Assembly: GCA_017303335.1 (NCBI GenBank)
Contig: JAFLBK010000001.1
Coordinates: 625,001-689,000 of the forward strand
DNA: 64,000 nt
Origin: Chitinophagales bacterium
GTDB taxonomy: Bacteria > Bacteroidota > Bacteroidia > Chitinophagales > Chitinophagaceae
Direction of reading: 5' to 3'
Of this stretch, positions 1 to 9,735 are shown one piece after another. The notes below the pieces were generated by a model, which did no database searches, had not been told where the DNA came from, and saw only the letters and a program-made list of their open reading frames with translations. The first letter of the stretch is position 1; every line of letters begins with the position of its first letter. Position numbers and translations under genes: made by a program.

Positions 1-3000
1 GCTGTTGACCTGAACTACAATCACACCGGCAACTATGCCTATTCTGTTTGGGCCCATCACAATATCCTGGATCACGTTACTCCCAACTACACACACCCCG
101 AAAGCGGTTTCATCCTTGAGTTTGCAACCGTGAACGGCATCTTTGAGAATAATATCATCAATAATGCCTTTGTCGGAATAAGCTATAATCTCCGTTCCCC
201 GAACAATCATGGCGGTTATACCTATCCTTGCCCGACGGGGGGCTGCAGTGAGGTGTCGGGCAATATTATCCGGAACAACTTATTTACCAACCTCTACCAG
301 GCACCCTATGGAGCCAGTGGCGCCGTCATTACCCAAACTGAAAACGGAACCAATGATCCCTTCATTGACGGGTTCAGCTGTTATAATAATACATTCATCG
401 CCAAATCAACCCAGGGCGCTCCTGTAGGCCTCGACTTTACTTCCCAGAACAACGGAACAGTAAGGAATGTAAACATCCGTAATAATATTTTTCAGGGTTT
501 CACCAACCGCGCTGTTACCGGTAATACAGCCGGCACCCAGAGCAATATCCTTATTACGCACAACAATGCTTACCAAACCGCGGCTCCTACCTGGACCGGG
601 GGCGGTGTTACCATTAATAACAATCTTGCCGTAAATCCTTTATTTGTTGGAAACGGCTATTATACATTACAAGCAACATCTCCCTGTATTGACGCAGGCG
701 TGAACGTTGGTCTGCCGTACAGCGGCAACGCTCCCGACATGGGTTATGCAGAATATTCTTCCGCTACCAATACACCTCCTACTGCCAATGCAGGACCCGA
801 CCAAACCATTACCCTGCCAACAAGTTCGGTGAGTTTATCAGGCAGCGGTACCGATCCGGACGGAAACATTACGGCGTATCAATGGACAAAAATTGCCGGA
901 CCCACAGCCGGTACCATCACCACACCGACCGCGGCGGCCACTACCGTTACCGGCCTTGTTGCAGGTACATACCGCTTCGAGTTACGGGTGACGGATAACG
1001 GTGGCGCTTTCGGAAGAGATACGATGCAGGTGATCGTGAACGCGGCGCCGAATATACCGCCAACCGCAAATGCAGGCCCCGATCAAACCATCACACTTCC
1101 TACCAGTACAGCAACACTGAGCGGCAGTGGTACTGACCCCGATGGAAATATCACAGCCTATCAATGGACAAAGATCGCCGGACCCACAGCCGGTACCATT
1201 ACCACGCCCGCAGCAGCCGGCACAACAGTTACCGGGCTGGTTCAGGGTATATATCGTTTCGAATTACGCGTAACGGATAACGGCGGTGCCTTCGGAAGAG
1301 ATACCGTACAGATAACCGTTAATGCGGCTGGTAATATTCCACCGGTAGCCAATGCGGGTGCGGATCAAACCATCACCCTACCAACCAACTCAACAACACT
1401 TTCCGGTATTGGTGTAGATCCGGATGGAAATATCACAGCCTATCAGTGGACAAAGATCGCCGGGCCTACAGCCGGCACCATCACAACGCCAACCGCAGCC
1501 TCTACCACCATCACAGCGTTGGTACAGGGTGTTTATCGTTTTGAATTACGGGTAACGGATAACAACGGCGCATTCGGAAGGGATACCGTTCAGATAACCG
1601 TAAACCCTGCTGCGCCCAACACAGCCCCTACCGCCAGTGCGGGTGCAGATCAAACCATCACCTTACCAACCAACTCGATCATATTATCGGGTAGCGGCAA
1701 TGATCCCGACGGAATCATCACCGCCTATCAATGGACAAAAGTATCCGGACCGGCAGCAGGCACCATTGCCAACCCAACCACTGCCGCAACAGCCGTAACC
1801 GGGCTTGTCCAGGGAACTTATCTCTTTGAATTACGCGTGACCGATAACAACGGCGCATTTGGCAGAGACACCGTTCAGGTAACCGTAAACCCGCAAGCCG
1901 CGAACGTGCCGCCTACTGCCAACGCAGGACCCGATCAAACCATTACCCTGCCGACAAGTTTTGTCATATTATCAGGTAGCGGGACCGATCCGGATGGCAT
2001 CATCACCGCTTACCAATGGACAAAGATTTCCGGACCCGCGTCGGGAAATATCACCAACCCAACGGTTGCTGCAACTTCTGTAACCGGACTTTCAGTAGGA
2101 ACCTATCAATTCGAATTGCGGGTGACTGATAATAACGGCGCTTTCGGAAGAGATACGATCCGGGTGATTGTAAACACGGGCGCTACCAATACGCCACCAA
2201 CAGCGAATGCGGGGCCCGACCAGACCATCGTATTACCCACCAACACTGCCATTCTTTCGGGAAGCGGAAACGATCCGGATGGAACCATCTCCGCTTATCA
2301 GTGGACCAAGGTTTCCGGACCCGCCGCCGGCACCATCACCAACCCAACAACCGCAGCCACTTCCGTAACAGGATTGGTTGCCGGTACCTACCAATTCGAG
2401 CTACAGGTAACCGATAACAATGGCGCTACGGACAGAGATACCATGCAGGTAATTGTTACCTCAACACCAAACACAGCTCCGACTGCCAACGCAGGACCGG
2501 ATCAGATAATCGTGTTACCAACCAATAGTATCACACTCTCCGGAAGCGGAAACGACCCGGATGGAAACATCACCGCTTACCTGTGGACCAAGATCGCAGG
2601 ACCTGCGGCAGGAACCATCACCACGCCAGGCGCCGCTTCAACAGGCGTAACCGGCCTGGTGGCAGGTGTTTACCGGTTCGAGTTACGGGTAACCGACAAT
2701 AACGGCGCATTCGGAAGAGACACCGTTCAGATCACGGTGAACAACGCCAGCAATATTCCGCCGGTTGCCAACGCGGGCGCCGACCAAACCATTACCTTAC
2801 CAACCAATGCTGTAACACTCACGGGTATCGGCATTGATCCGGATGGAACAATAGCCGCCTACCAGTGGACCAAGATCGCGGGACCTGCCGCCGGCACCAT
2901 CACCAACAATACAACAGCTTCTACAACAGTTACCGGTCTGACCCAGGGTGTTTATCGCTTTGAATTGCGTGTGACCGATAATAATGGCGCATTCGGAAGA

Positions 3001-5007
3001 GACACCGTTCAGATCACGGTAAATCCAGCCGCCGCAAACAACCCGCCTACCGCCAATGCAGGACCCGACCAAACCATTGCATTGCCGGTCAACTCAGTGA
3101 TACTTTCGGGAAGCGGTACCGATACTGATGGCTTCATCACTGCTTACCAGTGGACCAAAATTGCAGGACCGGCAGCAGGTACGATTACCAATCCAACCGT
3201 TGCCGCAACATCTGTAACAGGACTTGTTGTAGGCACCTATCGTTTCGAATTACGTGTGACCGATAATAATGGCGCATTTGGAAGAGATACGATCCAGGTG
3301 ATCGTAAACCCAGGCGCTACCAATACAGCGCCCACAGCTAACGCGGGGCCCGATCAGACGATCGTATTACCAACCAATACCGTAATCCTTTCAGGAAGTG
3401 GTACCGACCCGGATGGAACGATCACCGCTTACCTGTGGACAAAGATCGCAGGACCGGCAGCAGGCACGATCGTTAACCCGAACGTAGCCGCCACAGCCGT
3501 TAGCGGATTAACAGCTGGTACCTATCGTTTTGAATTACGCGTGACTGATAATGCAGGTGCCTTCGGAAGAGATACCGTACAGGTAATTGTAACCTCTACA
3601 CCGAATACGCCTCCGACAGCCAATGCAGGACCTGATCAGACGATCACGCTTCCTACCAACTCAGTAATCCTGTCTGGTAGTGGCACCGATCCGGATGGAA
3701 CGGTAGTCGCCTATCTCTGGACAAAAATTGCAGGCCCGGCTGCAGGTACCATCACCAACCCAACCGTTGCTGCAACTGCTGTAACCGGAATGGTGGTAGG
3801 TACATACCGTTTCGAATTACGTGTGACAGATAATAATGGCGCTTTTGGAAGAGATACCATACAGGTAATTGTAAATCCAGGCGCAACCAACACGCCACCT
3901 ACTGCCAATGCAGGGCCTGATCAGACAATTGTATTGCCAGCCAATACTGTGATATTATCCGGCAGTGGCGTGGATCCGGACGGAACCATAACCGCTTATC
4001 TGTGGTCGCAGGTTTCTGGTCCTGCCGCCGCCAGCATTACGAACCCGAACGCCGCGGCTACCTCGATAACCGGATTGGTACAGGGCGTATACCGCTTTGA
4101 ACTGCGGGTAACGGATAACAGTGGTGCATTCGGAAGAGACACCGTGCAGATCACCGTTAACCCGACTGCCGCCAACCAGCCTCCGGTTGCTAACGCAGGT
4201 GCCGATCAGAATTTCGACCTGCCGAATAACAATACGATCCTTTCCGGAACCGGAACAGATCCCGATGGAATCGTTGTGGCTTACAGCTGGACGAAGATTT
4301 CAGGACCTGCAGCTATCATCACAAATCCATTTACCCCGGCCACGTCTGTAACCGGATTGACCCAGGGAGTTTACCAGTTTGAATTGACGGTAACCGATAA
4401 TAATGGAGCAACCGGAAAAGATACCGTACAGGTTACGGTGAATGCAGCGAATGTTGCTCCCGTTGCGAATGCCGGCGCCGACCAGGTACTCACCTTACCG
4501 ACGAACGCGACAACACTTGCGGGTTCAGGTACAGACAGCGATGGCTCGATCGTAAGCTATGAATGGCTGCAACTCTCCGGGCCATCCAACAATGTGCTTT
4601 CATCGGTTAATACTGCTAATACCAACCTCAGCAACCTGGTAGAAGGCGTGTACGTCTTCGAGTTAACCGTACGGGATAATAAGGGCGCCACCGGTAAAGA
4701 CATCGTAACCGTTCTGGTTATTGCCGCTCCTGTACAAGGACCAGGCGATAACGAAGCCAGGATCTATCCGAACCCTGTTACCGATTTCGCCACACTCGAG
4801 ATCCGGAGGATTGCGGCCAATACCAAACCAACGATCATCATTGTAGATGCCAACGGCAGGAAGGTATTTGCCAAAGAACTGAACAATGCAAGTCAGCAGA
4901 ATTTCACGGAAAGACTTGACCTGAGGACGCTGGTGAAAGGAGCTTACTTTGCCTTCGTTCAATTCCCGAACGGAGAGTTGAGGTCGATCAAACTCATCAA
5001 GCAATAA
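1..5007 (+). CDS. T9SS-secreted beta-helix protein with 14 PKD repeats (5' partial)
   Basis: The reading frame is open from base 1, so the gene begins outside the window; 1668 residues are visible. Residues 1 to about 250 look like a right-handed parallel beta-helix: Asn-rich turns such as NNIFQGF recur, and the region closes with a DAG...PDMGYAEY-type end. Fourteen PKD (immunoglobulin-like) repeats of about 90-94 residues follow, each starting NxPPxANAGxDQ and ending VTDNxGAxGRDTxQVxV. The last 80 or so residues, from YPNPVTDF to KLIKQ, are a type A T9SS sorting domain, so the protein should be exported and anchored or released at the cell surface. Beta-helix plus PKD architecture is common in surface polysaccharide-binding or polysaccharide-cleaving proteins and adhesins; no catalytic residues can be named from the visible part. 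Confidence 0.9.
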   Translation, partial: AVDLNYNHTGNYAYSVWAHHNILDHVTPNYTHPESGFILEFATVNGIFENNIINNAFVGISYNLRSPNNHGGYTYPCPTGGCSEVSGNIIRNNLFTNLYQAPYGASGAVITQTENGTNDPFIDGFSCYNNTFIAKSTQGAPVGLDFTSQNNGTVRNVNIRNNIFQGFTNRAVTGNTAGTQSNILITHNNAYQTAAPTWTGGGVTINNNLAVNPLFVGNGYYTLQATSPCIDAGVNVGLPYSGNAPDMGYAEYSSATNTPPTANAGPDQTITLPTSSVSLSGSGTDPDGNITAYQWTKIAGPTAGTITTPTAAATTVTGLVAGTYRFELRVTDNGGAFGRDTMQVIVNAAPNIPPTANAGPDQTITLPTSTATLSGSGTDPDGNITAYQWTKIAGPTAGTITTPAAAGTTVTGLVQGIYRFELRVTDNGGAFGRDTVQITVNAAGNIPPVANAGADQTITLPTNSTTLSGIGVDPDGNITAYQWTKIAGPTAGTITTPTAASTTITALVQGVYRFELRVTDNNGAFGRDTVQITVNPAAPNTAPTASAGADQTITLPTNSIILSGSGNDPDGIITAYQWTKVSGPAAGTIANPTTAATAVTGLVQGTYLFELRVTDNNGAFGRDTVQVTVNPQAANVPPTANAGPDQTITLPTSFVILSGSGTDPDGIITAYQWTKISGPASGNITNPTVAATSVTGLSVGTYQFELRVTDNNGAFGRDTIRVIVNTGATNTPPTANAGPDQTIVLPTNTAILSGSGNDPDGTISAYQWTKVSGPAAGTITNPTTAATSVTGLVAGTYQFELQVTDNNGATDRDTMQVIVTSTPNTAPTANAGPDQIIVLPTNSITLSGSGNDPDGNITAYLWTKIAGPAAGTITTPGAASTGVTGLVAGVYRFELRVTDNNGAFGRDTVQITVNNASNIPPVANAGADQTITLPTNAVTLTGIGIDPDGTIAAYQWTKIAGPAAGTITNNTTASTTVTGLTQGVYRFELRVTDNNGAFGRDTVQITVNPAAANNPPTANAGPDQTIALPVNSVILSGSGTDTDGFITAYQWTKIAGPAAGTITNPTVAATSVTGLVVGTYRFELRVTDNNGAFGRDTIQVIVNPGATNTAPTANAGPDQTIVLPTNTVILSGSGTDPDGTITAYLWTKIAGPAAGTIVNPNVAATAVSGLTAGTYRFELRVTDNAGAFGRDTVQVIVTSTPNTPPTANAGPDQTITLPTNSVILSGSGTDPDGTVVAYLWTKIAGPAAGTITNPTVAATAVTGMVVGTYRFELRVTDNNGAFGRDTIQVIVNPGATNTPPTANAGPDQTIVLPANTVILSGSGVDPDGTITAYLWSQVSGPAAASITNPNAAATSITGLVQGVYRFELRVTDNSGAFGRDTVQITVNPTAANQPPVANAGADQNFDLPNNNTILSGTGTDPDGIVVAYSWTKISGPAAIITNPFTPATSVTGLTQGVYQFELTVTDNNGATGKDTVQVTVNAANVAPVANAGADQVLTLPTNATTLAGSGTDSDGSIVSYEWLQLSGPSNNVLSSVNTANTNLSNLVEGVYVFELTVRDNKGATGKDIVTVLVIAAPVQGPGDNEARIYPNPVTDFATLEIRRIAANTKPTIIIVDANGRKVFAKELNNASQQNFTERLDLRTLVKGAYFAFVQFPNGELRSIKLIKQ
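769..4731 (+). repeat. Tandem array of 14 PKD-coding repeats, about 270-285 bp each
   Basis: Fourteen near-identical units follow one another in frame. The first two start at 769 and 1051, a period of 282 bp. Units 1-12 are the most alike; units 13 and 14 diverge, as is common at the edge of an expanding array. The DNA similarity makes copy-number change by recombination plausible, and short-read assembly of this stretch should be treated with care. Confidence 0.9.
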
Positions 5008-5029
5008 GTTAGAAATACCATTGGATATC

Positions 5030-5063
5030 AAAAGGGGAAATAGTCTTATTTCCCCTTTTTTAT
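5030..5063 (+). terminator. Intrinsic terminator after the PKD gene
   Basis: A 13-bp perfect stem (AAAAGGGGAAATA paired with TATTTCCCCTTTT), a 4-nt loop and a T tract lie 23 bases after the stop codon. It insulates the PKD gene from the PIG-L genes downstream. Confidence 0.9.
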
Positions 5064-5464
5064 TTGTCTGAGCGGGCGGCCCGGATTAGTCGGGAATCGC
5101 TCGATTTTTTCCAAAAAACCGGGCAACCGGAATGGCTGAATGCCCTACAAAGAAAATTGGTCATAACACATAATTTACTGTTTATCAATTTATAACAGCC
5201 GAGCTGCCCGGTGATTTGATAAAATCAATATCCTTTCGCCAATTTCTTCCCGCTTTTTACTGCGATTCATTTTGTAATCTATACTAATCGTTATATATTT
5301 ACCCCTGAATTCAATACCTCCCAAAGTAAACCGCGACAATTCAATCCTGTCCGGGTTTTTAATTTAGTAGTACTCTAATGCCTATGTTTCTCCCGGCCTG
5401 ATTCATTCTGCAGGCAGAATTCAATTATTCTATCAGTTAGTTCCTAATCTGAAATTACAATACT
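5064..5464. other. Intergenic region, 401 bp, no gene seen
   Basis: No convincing coding frame on either strand. The region is AT-rich toward its 3' half and holds the candidate promoter at 5271-5301. A GC-rich stretch near 5069-5102 can pair GAGCG with CGCTC at its ends, but the stem is weak. Confidence 0.6.
5271..5301 (+). promoter_or_regulatory. Candidate Bacteroidota promoter for the PIG-L genes
   Basis: TTTG at 5271-5274 is followed after 19 bases by TATATTTA at 5294-5301, one mismatch from the TAnnTTTG -7 element. The start codon at 5465 would leave a leader of about 155 bases. Based on consensus match and spacing only. Confidence 0.45.
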
Positions 5465-6721
5465 ATGGGCATGTGTTTACGAACCTTATTTATTGTTTGT
5501 TTGTCTGCTTCATTTCTTGGATCAAGCGGTCAAACAAGTGTTTCTTTCGCCATCCAGGCACACCAGGATGACTGGCAATTGTTCATGTCGGCCCGCGTGA
5601 TCGCTGATATGCAGGCCGGGGCAAAAATGGTTTTCATCACGCTGACTGCGGGTGATGAAAGCTGCGGCGCCTGCTCGTACGGCGGTGGCGGACCTTTCTT
5701 CATGGGTCGCGAAAAAGGATCTGTGTATTCAGCCAAGTTTGCGGCAGACCTCACAACCGGTACAGCTCCATTGGACCCCCCGACGGCTACCACGGTATCC
5801 ATCAATGGTCATAACATCACCAAGTATGTATATAAGAACACGGTCAATTACTTCTTGCGACTGCCGGATGGAAACCTCAATGGTGCTGGTTTCCCCAATA
5901 ACAACAACCAAAGTCTGAATAAATTAAGAACCGGAGCCATTTCTTCGATTTCGACGATCGGCATCAACGACTTTCCGCCATTGACCCCTACGGCTACATA
6001 CACAAGCTGGAGCGACCTTACTAATACGATACGGGCGATCATCAACGCGGAAAAAATAACCGGAACACAATCCTGGATTCACTCAGCACACACGAACACA
6101 TCTACGTACAACATCAATGATCACTCCGATCATACCAATGCCGGGCACGCCTCCCTGGCTGCTGTTGCCAGCGGTATGGCCTGGGTAGGCATCAATGGAT
6201 TTATGGATTATCAGTCATCGGCCTATGGCGCTAACCTGAGCGATAATGATCACCAGAACGCGGCCATTGTTTTTGGATTAGAGGTTCTGGGTATGACAGA
6301 AAACCAATACCAGAATGATTTTTCTTCCGGCCACCAGGGTTGGCTGCCGGTTGAATTATTTGAGGTGATCCGCAACCCGAGTGGTAACGCCCCGTTTGCA
6401 CCCGGAGAAACCGGCGAGGGCCATTCCGATAACAATACAGAACCCAGTCTTGCTAAAATACCGATGGTGATCTCTATCGCTAACCCGACAACTGTCAATA
6501 CGGATATCATGCTCAGCATCAGTCCGTACGAGCCAGGCGAACTGGTAACATCGATCTACGACGCAACAGGCAAGAAAGTGTATGAACTCACCACCGTCAT
6601 CAAGAACCGGGATGCAGTTACGCTTACGCTTAAAAAACCAGTTTCAGCAAAAGGCATTTACCTCGTCAAGAATATTCTAAACAACAAATTCATTGAAACC
6701 CGCAAGATTGTGGTAGAGTGA
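5465..6721 (+). CDS. Secreted PIG-L/LmbE-family deacetylase with T9SS sorting domain
   Basis: The 418-residue product has an N-terminal signal peptide (about residues 1-23). A PIG-L-type domain follows, with the zinc-ligand motif H33-Q-D35-D36 (family motif HPDD), a TAGDE segment at 61-65, and the distal HSDH at 220-223. Known family members hydrolyse N-acetyl groups from GlcNAc-type sugars. The usual acidic residue after HxDD is Trp here. The last 80 or so residues resemble a T9SS sorting domain (GIYLVKN...RKIVVE), so the enzyme should act outside the cell. The paralogue at 6746 starts 24 bp downstream, so the two are probably co-transcribed. Substrate unknown; secreted polysaccharide or peptidoglycan fragments are plausible. 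Confidence 0.8.
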   Translation: MGMCLRTLFIVCLSASFLGSSGQTSVSFAIQAHQDDWQLFMSARVIADMQAGAKMVFITLTAGDESCGACSYGGGGPFFMGREKGSVYSAKFAADLTTGTAPLDPPTATTVSINGHNITKYVYKNTVNYFLRLPDGNLNGAGFPNNNNQSLNKLRTGAISSISTIGINDFPPLTPTATYTSWSDLTNTIRAIINAEKITGTQSWIHSAHTNTSTYNINDHSDHTNAGHASLAAVASGMAWVGINGFMDYQSSAYGANLSDNDHQNAAIVFGLEVLGMTENQYQNDFSSGHQGWLPVELFEVIRNPSGNAPFAPGETGEGHSDNNTEPSLAKIPMVISIANPTTVNTDIMLSISPYEPGELVTSIYDATGKKVYELTTVIKNRDAVTLTLKKPVSAKGIYLVKNILNNKFIETRKIVVE

Positions 6722-6745
6722 TAGACCATTAAATTATTACTGAAG

Positions 6746-8212
6746 ATGAAAAAGATACTTTTACCTATACTGATTTTGATGGTTGCCGCCCAGGCCCGGG
6801 CGCAGGTGCAGGTGACCTTTTCCATATTGGGCGACCAGGACGACTGGCAGTTATTCATGTCCAGGAAAATCATAACCGATCTTTCTGCCGGTTCGGGTGG
6901 TAAGGCGGTATTCATCACATTTACCGCAGGCGATGAAGGGCTCGGAAATGGGGGGAGTGGCGCCATTCCCTACTACCTCGCCAAAGAGCAGGGTGCGGTT
7001 TATTCGTCGAAGTTTGCCAGCGATATCTCCCTTTCACCGATCTACCCCAATACCTACGCCGTTCCTACAGTGCAGAATGTAGTACTCAACGGTAAAACCC
7101 TTGTCAAGTACGTATATGGCAATGCCTCGGGTAACGGAATGGTCGTGAATTATTTCCTGCGTTTGCCGGATGGCGGGCAGACCGGAACCGGATATGCCGG
7201 AACCGGTAACGTATCGCTGAAAAAACTGAAAGACGGAAACATCAGCAGCATTACGTCTGTCGATGGTGTAAACACCTATACCTGGAGCAGCCTGGTCAAT
7301 ATTGTTCGTTATATCATTTTCGCCGAAAAAGGGAATGATACACAGGTATGGATGAACACGTCAAGTCTCAACAATACAACCAATCCCAACGATCATTCAG
7401 ATCATCATTACTCGTCCACTGCAGCACAAGAGGCGGTGACCTCATTTGCCTGGGTTGGTATCAATGAGTTTATTATGGACAACTCGTCGACACTGGCAGC
7501 CAACCTGACGAATGAAGAACACCAGGAAGCGGCCTCCCTGTTTGGATTTTACAACTGGATTGTTATCAAAAACCGGTACAGCAATAAACTGAACAGCACA
7601 ACCCGTTCCTGGATGCCGATGGAGTCATTCAGCGTGTTGCGTTCACCATCGGGCACCGCCCCCGCTTTACCCGTTGTGCTGCTTTCTTTCACAGGCAGTC
7701 TCCGCGGAAACAATGTACAACTGGAGTGGGCAACCTCATCGGAAGTAAACAGTAAAGAATTTGTGATTGAAAAATCATACGACGGCGTGACCTACCATGA
7801 ACTTGCAAAAGTGTCCGCCGCCGGGTATAGTACCGATACCAAACAGTACGGCTATCTCGACCGCGAAGCGACCGATATCAACTACTACCGGCTGAAGATG
7901 GTAGACCTCGACGCCAGCAGCCGTATAAGCAATGTGGTGATCGTTAAAAACCCGGGCCTGCAGCAAACCATTTCTTCGATCCGCAACCCGTTCGTTGACC
8001 GCATCGATATCCGGTTCGCGAAACTGCCGAAGGGAGAAATATCCATGCGGCTCGTGGATATAGCCGGCAGAACCCTGGCAACCAACAAACTGGTAAACCC
8101 GGTATCGCCCATCATACGCTTCAATTACAATGAATCCTTAAGCAGCGGTGTTTATTTCTTACAAGTGGCTGCCGAAGGAAAACAATACAGCCTCAAGCTG
8201 GTGAAACAATAA
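6746..8212 (+). CDS. Secreted PIG-L-like paralogue lacking the first metal His, T9SS
   Basis: A 488-residue paralogue of the preceding protein, with signal peptide 1-19. The HxDD motif reads D30-Q-D32-D33, so the first zinc-ligand His is replaced by Asp. TAGDE at 60-64 and HSDH at 217-220 are kept. After the enzyme domain, about residues 310-400 (LPVVLLSFTG...NYYRLKMVD) form the beta-sandwich module often found before Bacteroidota sorting domains. The last 80 residues are a T9SS type A domain ending KLVKQ. The Asp substitution may mean altered metal binding, or a non-catalytic role such as sugar binding; the rest of the fold looks intact and the gene is not decayed. Likely in an operon with the upstream copy. 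Confidence 0.8.
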   Translation: MKKILLPILILMVAAQARAQVQVTFSILGDQDDWQLFMSRKIITDLSAGSGGKAVFITFTAGDEGLGNGGSGAIPYYLAKEQGAVYSSKFASDISLSPIYPNTYAVPTVQNVVLNGKTLVKYVYGNASGNGMVVNYFLRLPDGGQTGTGYAGTGNVSLKKLKDGNISSITSVDGVNTYTWSSLVNIVRYIIFAEKGNDTQVWMNTSSLNNTTNPNDHSDHHYSSTAAQEAVTSFAWVGINEFIMDNSSTLAANLTNEEHQEAASLFGFYNWIVIKNRYSNKLNSTTRSWMPMESFSVLRSPSGTAPALPVVLLSFTGSLRGNNVQLEWATSSEVNSKEFVIEKSYDGVTYHELAKVSAAGYSTDTKQYGYLDREATDINYYRLKMVDLDASSRISNVVIVKNPGLQQTISSIRNPFVDRIDIRFAKLPKGEISMRLVDIAGRTLATNKLVNPVSPIIRFNYNESLSSGVYFLQVAAEGKQYSLKLVKQ

Positions 8213-8231
8213 ACCAGTACGGTTACGAAAT

Positions 8232-8263
8232 AAAAAAGGGAACAGTTGCTGTTCCCTTTTTTT
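8232..8263. terminator. Bidirectional terminator between the PIG-L genes and the polysaccharide operon
   Basis: A 14-bp perfect stem (AAAAAAGGGAACAG with CTGTTCCCTTTTTT) around a TTG loop carries T tracts on both strands. It can end the + strand PIG-L transcript and the - strand polysaccharide operon, whose last stop codon is at 8291. Confidence 0.9.
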
Positions 8264-8290
8264 GTATGTGTTTGTATTGCAGCTCTGTTG

Positions 8291-9682
8291 TCAGAAGGCA
8301 TTCTGGTTTCCCCGCAACACATGGTATACGGTAAGGAACATGATCTTGATATCGAGCCAGAGGCTCCAGTTTTCCAGGTACCAGAGATCCTTGTTCACCC
8401 GCATCCGGATCTGTTCCGGATTGGTGATTTCGCCCCGGTATCCATTGATCTGCGCCCAACCGGTGATGCCGGGCTTCAGGAACTGGCGCACCATATAATC
8501 ATCCACCACCTGCGAATAATCGTCGGTATGTTTAAGCATGTGTGGCCTTGGACCTACCAGGCTCATCTCTCCTTTGAATACATTGAGAAACTGGGGAAAC
8601 TCATCCAGGCTGGTTTTGCGGATGAACTTACCGATGCGTGTTACCCGTGAATCATTGCGGGTAGCCTGCTTCAGGTCGGCGTCTTTATTGGCCCGCATAC
8701 TCCGGAACTTCAGGCACCGGAAGGTCTTTTTATCCTTACCCGTTCGCAACTGGCCAAAGAAAATGGGTCCGCGGGATTCCAGCAGGATCAGCAGTCCCAG
8801 TATGGGTATCATCCAGGATAAGATAAGGATGATCACCAGGGAACTGACCACCAGGTCGAGCGCCCGTTTCTTGATCCGGTTACCCACGTCATCCAATGGC
8901 TCACTGCGCAGTGAGAGGATGGGCAGGTCGCCGAAGTACTCAATGTGCACGTCGCGGGTGATGAACACCGAAAGATTCGGAACGATCTTGAAACGTATGC
9001 ATTCTTTTTCGGACTGGAACATCAGGTCATAGATGCTTTTGTTCTGCTCCGGCGTGATGGTTGAGAATATCTCGTTGATGTCATTATCCTTGGCGATCTG
9101 CAGGGTATTGCCAATACCGCTCAGCACCGGGTAATGCGTCAGTTCGTGTACATTACCCTCGTCTTCCACAAAACCGATGATCTGGGTATTGATCCCATCC
9201 TCTTCAAAATACCGGGTGAGTTTCTTGGCGGTATCGTTGTAGCCGAGTATCAGTACTTTCTTAAAAATATGATCGCTTTTCTTGTAATAATTACGGATAC
9301 CCAGGTAGAGAAAGCGGTTGATGAGCAATCCAACGCCAAAACTGATAATAATGGTGAAGATGAACAGCCGGGATATATTTACCTCAAAGGAAAAGAAGAG
9401 GTAAAACAACAGCAGCAATATCCAGAATGAATACACCTGTATGGTACGCCGGGTGAAATACTCAAACGTGATGATGATCTTTCCCGCATAGGTGCGAAGG
9501 ATAAAAGAGGGTATGATCCAGAAAATATTGGAAACCACCCAAAAATTAAAATACGCGTTCGCAATATTCGTGAGCAGGTGAGTCTGGAATATGATCTGGC
9601 AGACAAAGAAGATGCTGTTCAACACCAGCAGGTCGAGCAAGATCAATGTTATCTGGAGGTATCTCTCAAATTGCCGGTTCAT
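8291..9682 (-). CDS. Undecaprenyl-phosphate sugar phosphotransferase (WcaJ/WbaP type)
   Basis: A 463-residue integral membrane protein that should start each repeat unit by moving a sugar-1-phosphate from a UDP-sugar to undecaprenyl phosphate. Four or five N-terminal membrane segments (residues 5-125) are followed by a nucleotide-binding-like domain (KKVLILGYND, about 142-151). A re-entrant hydrophobic helix and the C-terminal bacterial sugar transferase domain come next, with KFRSMR, the catalytic-site RKTSLDEFPQ, SLVGPRP and GITGWAQINGYRGE. All are hallmarks of the polyisoprenyl-phosphate hexose-1-phosphate transferase family. It is the last gene of the operon, directly before the terminator. 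The sugar specificity (Glc, Gal or HexNAc) cannot be read from the sequence. Confidence 0.93.
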   Translation of the reverse strand: MNRQFERYLQITLILLDLLVLNSIFFVCQIIFQTHLLTNIANAYFNFWVVSNIFWIIPSFILRTYAGKIIITFEYFTRRTIQVYSFWILLLLFYLFFSFEVNISRLFIFTIIISFGVGLLINRFLYLGIRNYYKKSDHIFKKVLILGYNDTAKKLTRYFEEDGINTQIIGFVEDEGNVHELTHYPVLSGIGNTLQIAKDNDINEIFSTITPEQNKSIYDLMFQSEKECIRFKIVPNLSVFITRDVHIEYFGDLPILSLRSEPLDDVGNRIKKRALDLVVSSLVIILILSWMIPILGLLILLESRGPIFFGQLRTGKDKKTFRCLKFRSMRANKDADLKQATRNDSRVTRIGKFIRKTSLDEFPQFLNVFKGEMSLVGPRPHMLKHTDDYSQVVDDYMVRQFLKPGITGWAQINGYRGEITNPEQIRMRVNKDLWYLENWSLWLDIKIMFLTVYHVLRGNQNAF

Positions 9683-9735
9683 GCCAATGTCGTTTCTGCG
9701 TTTTGGTAGTTAATTGTGTTCATTGGGGCGATTTC

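Noticed and set aside
769-4731. Tandem repeats considered as a CRISPR array
   Set aside because: Units are 270-285 bp, in frame and protein-coding (PKD domains); there are no 25-40 bp repeats with unique spacers and no cas genes.
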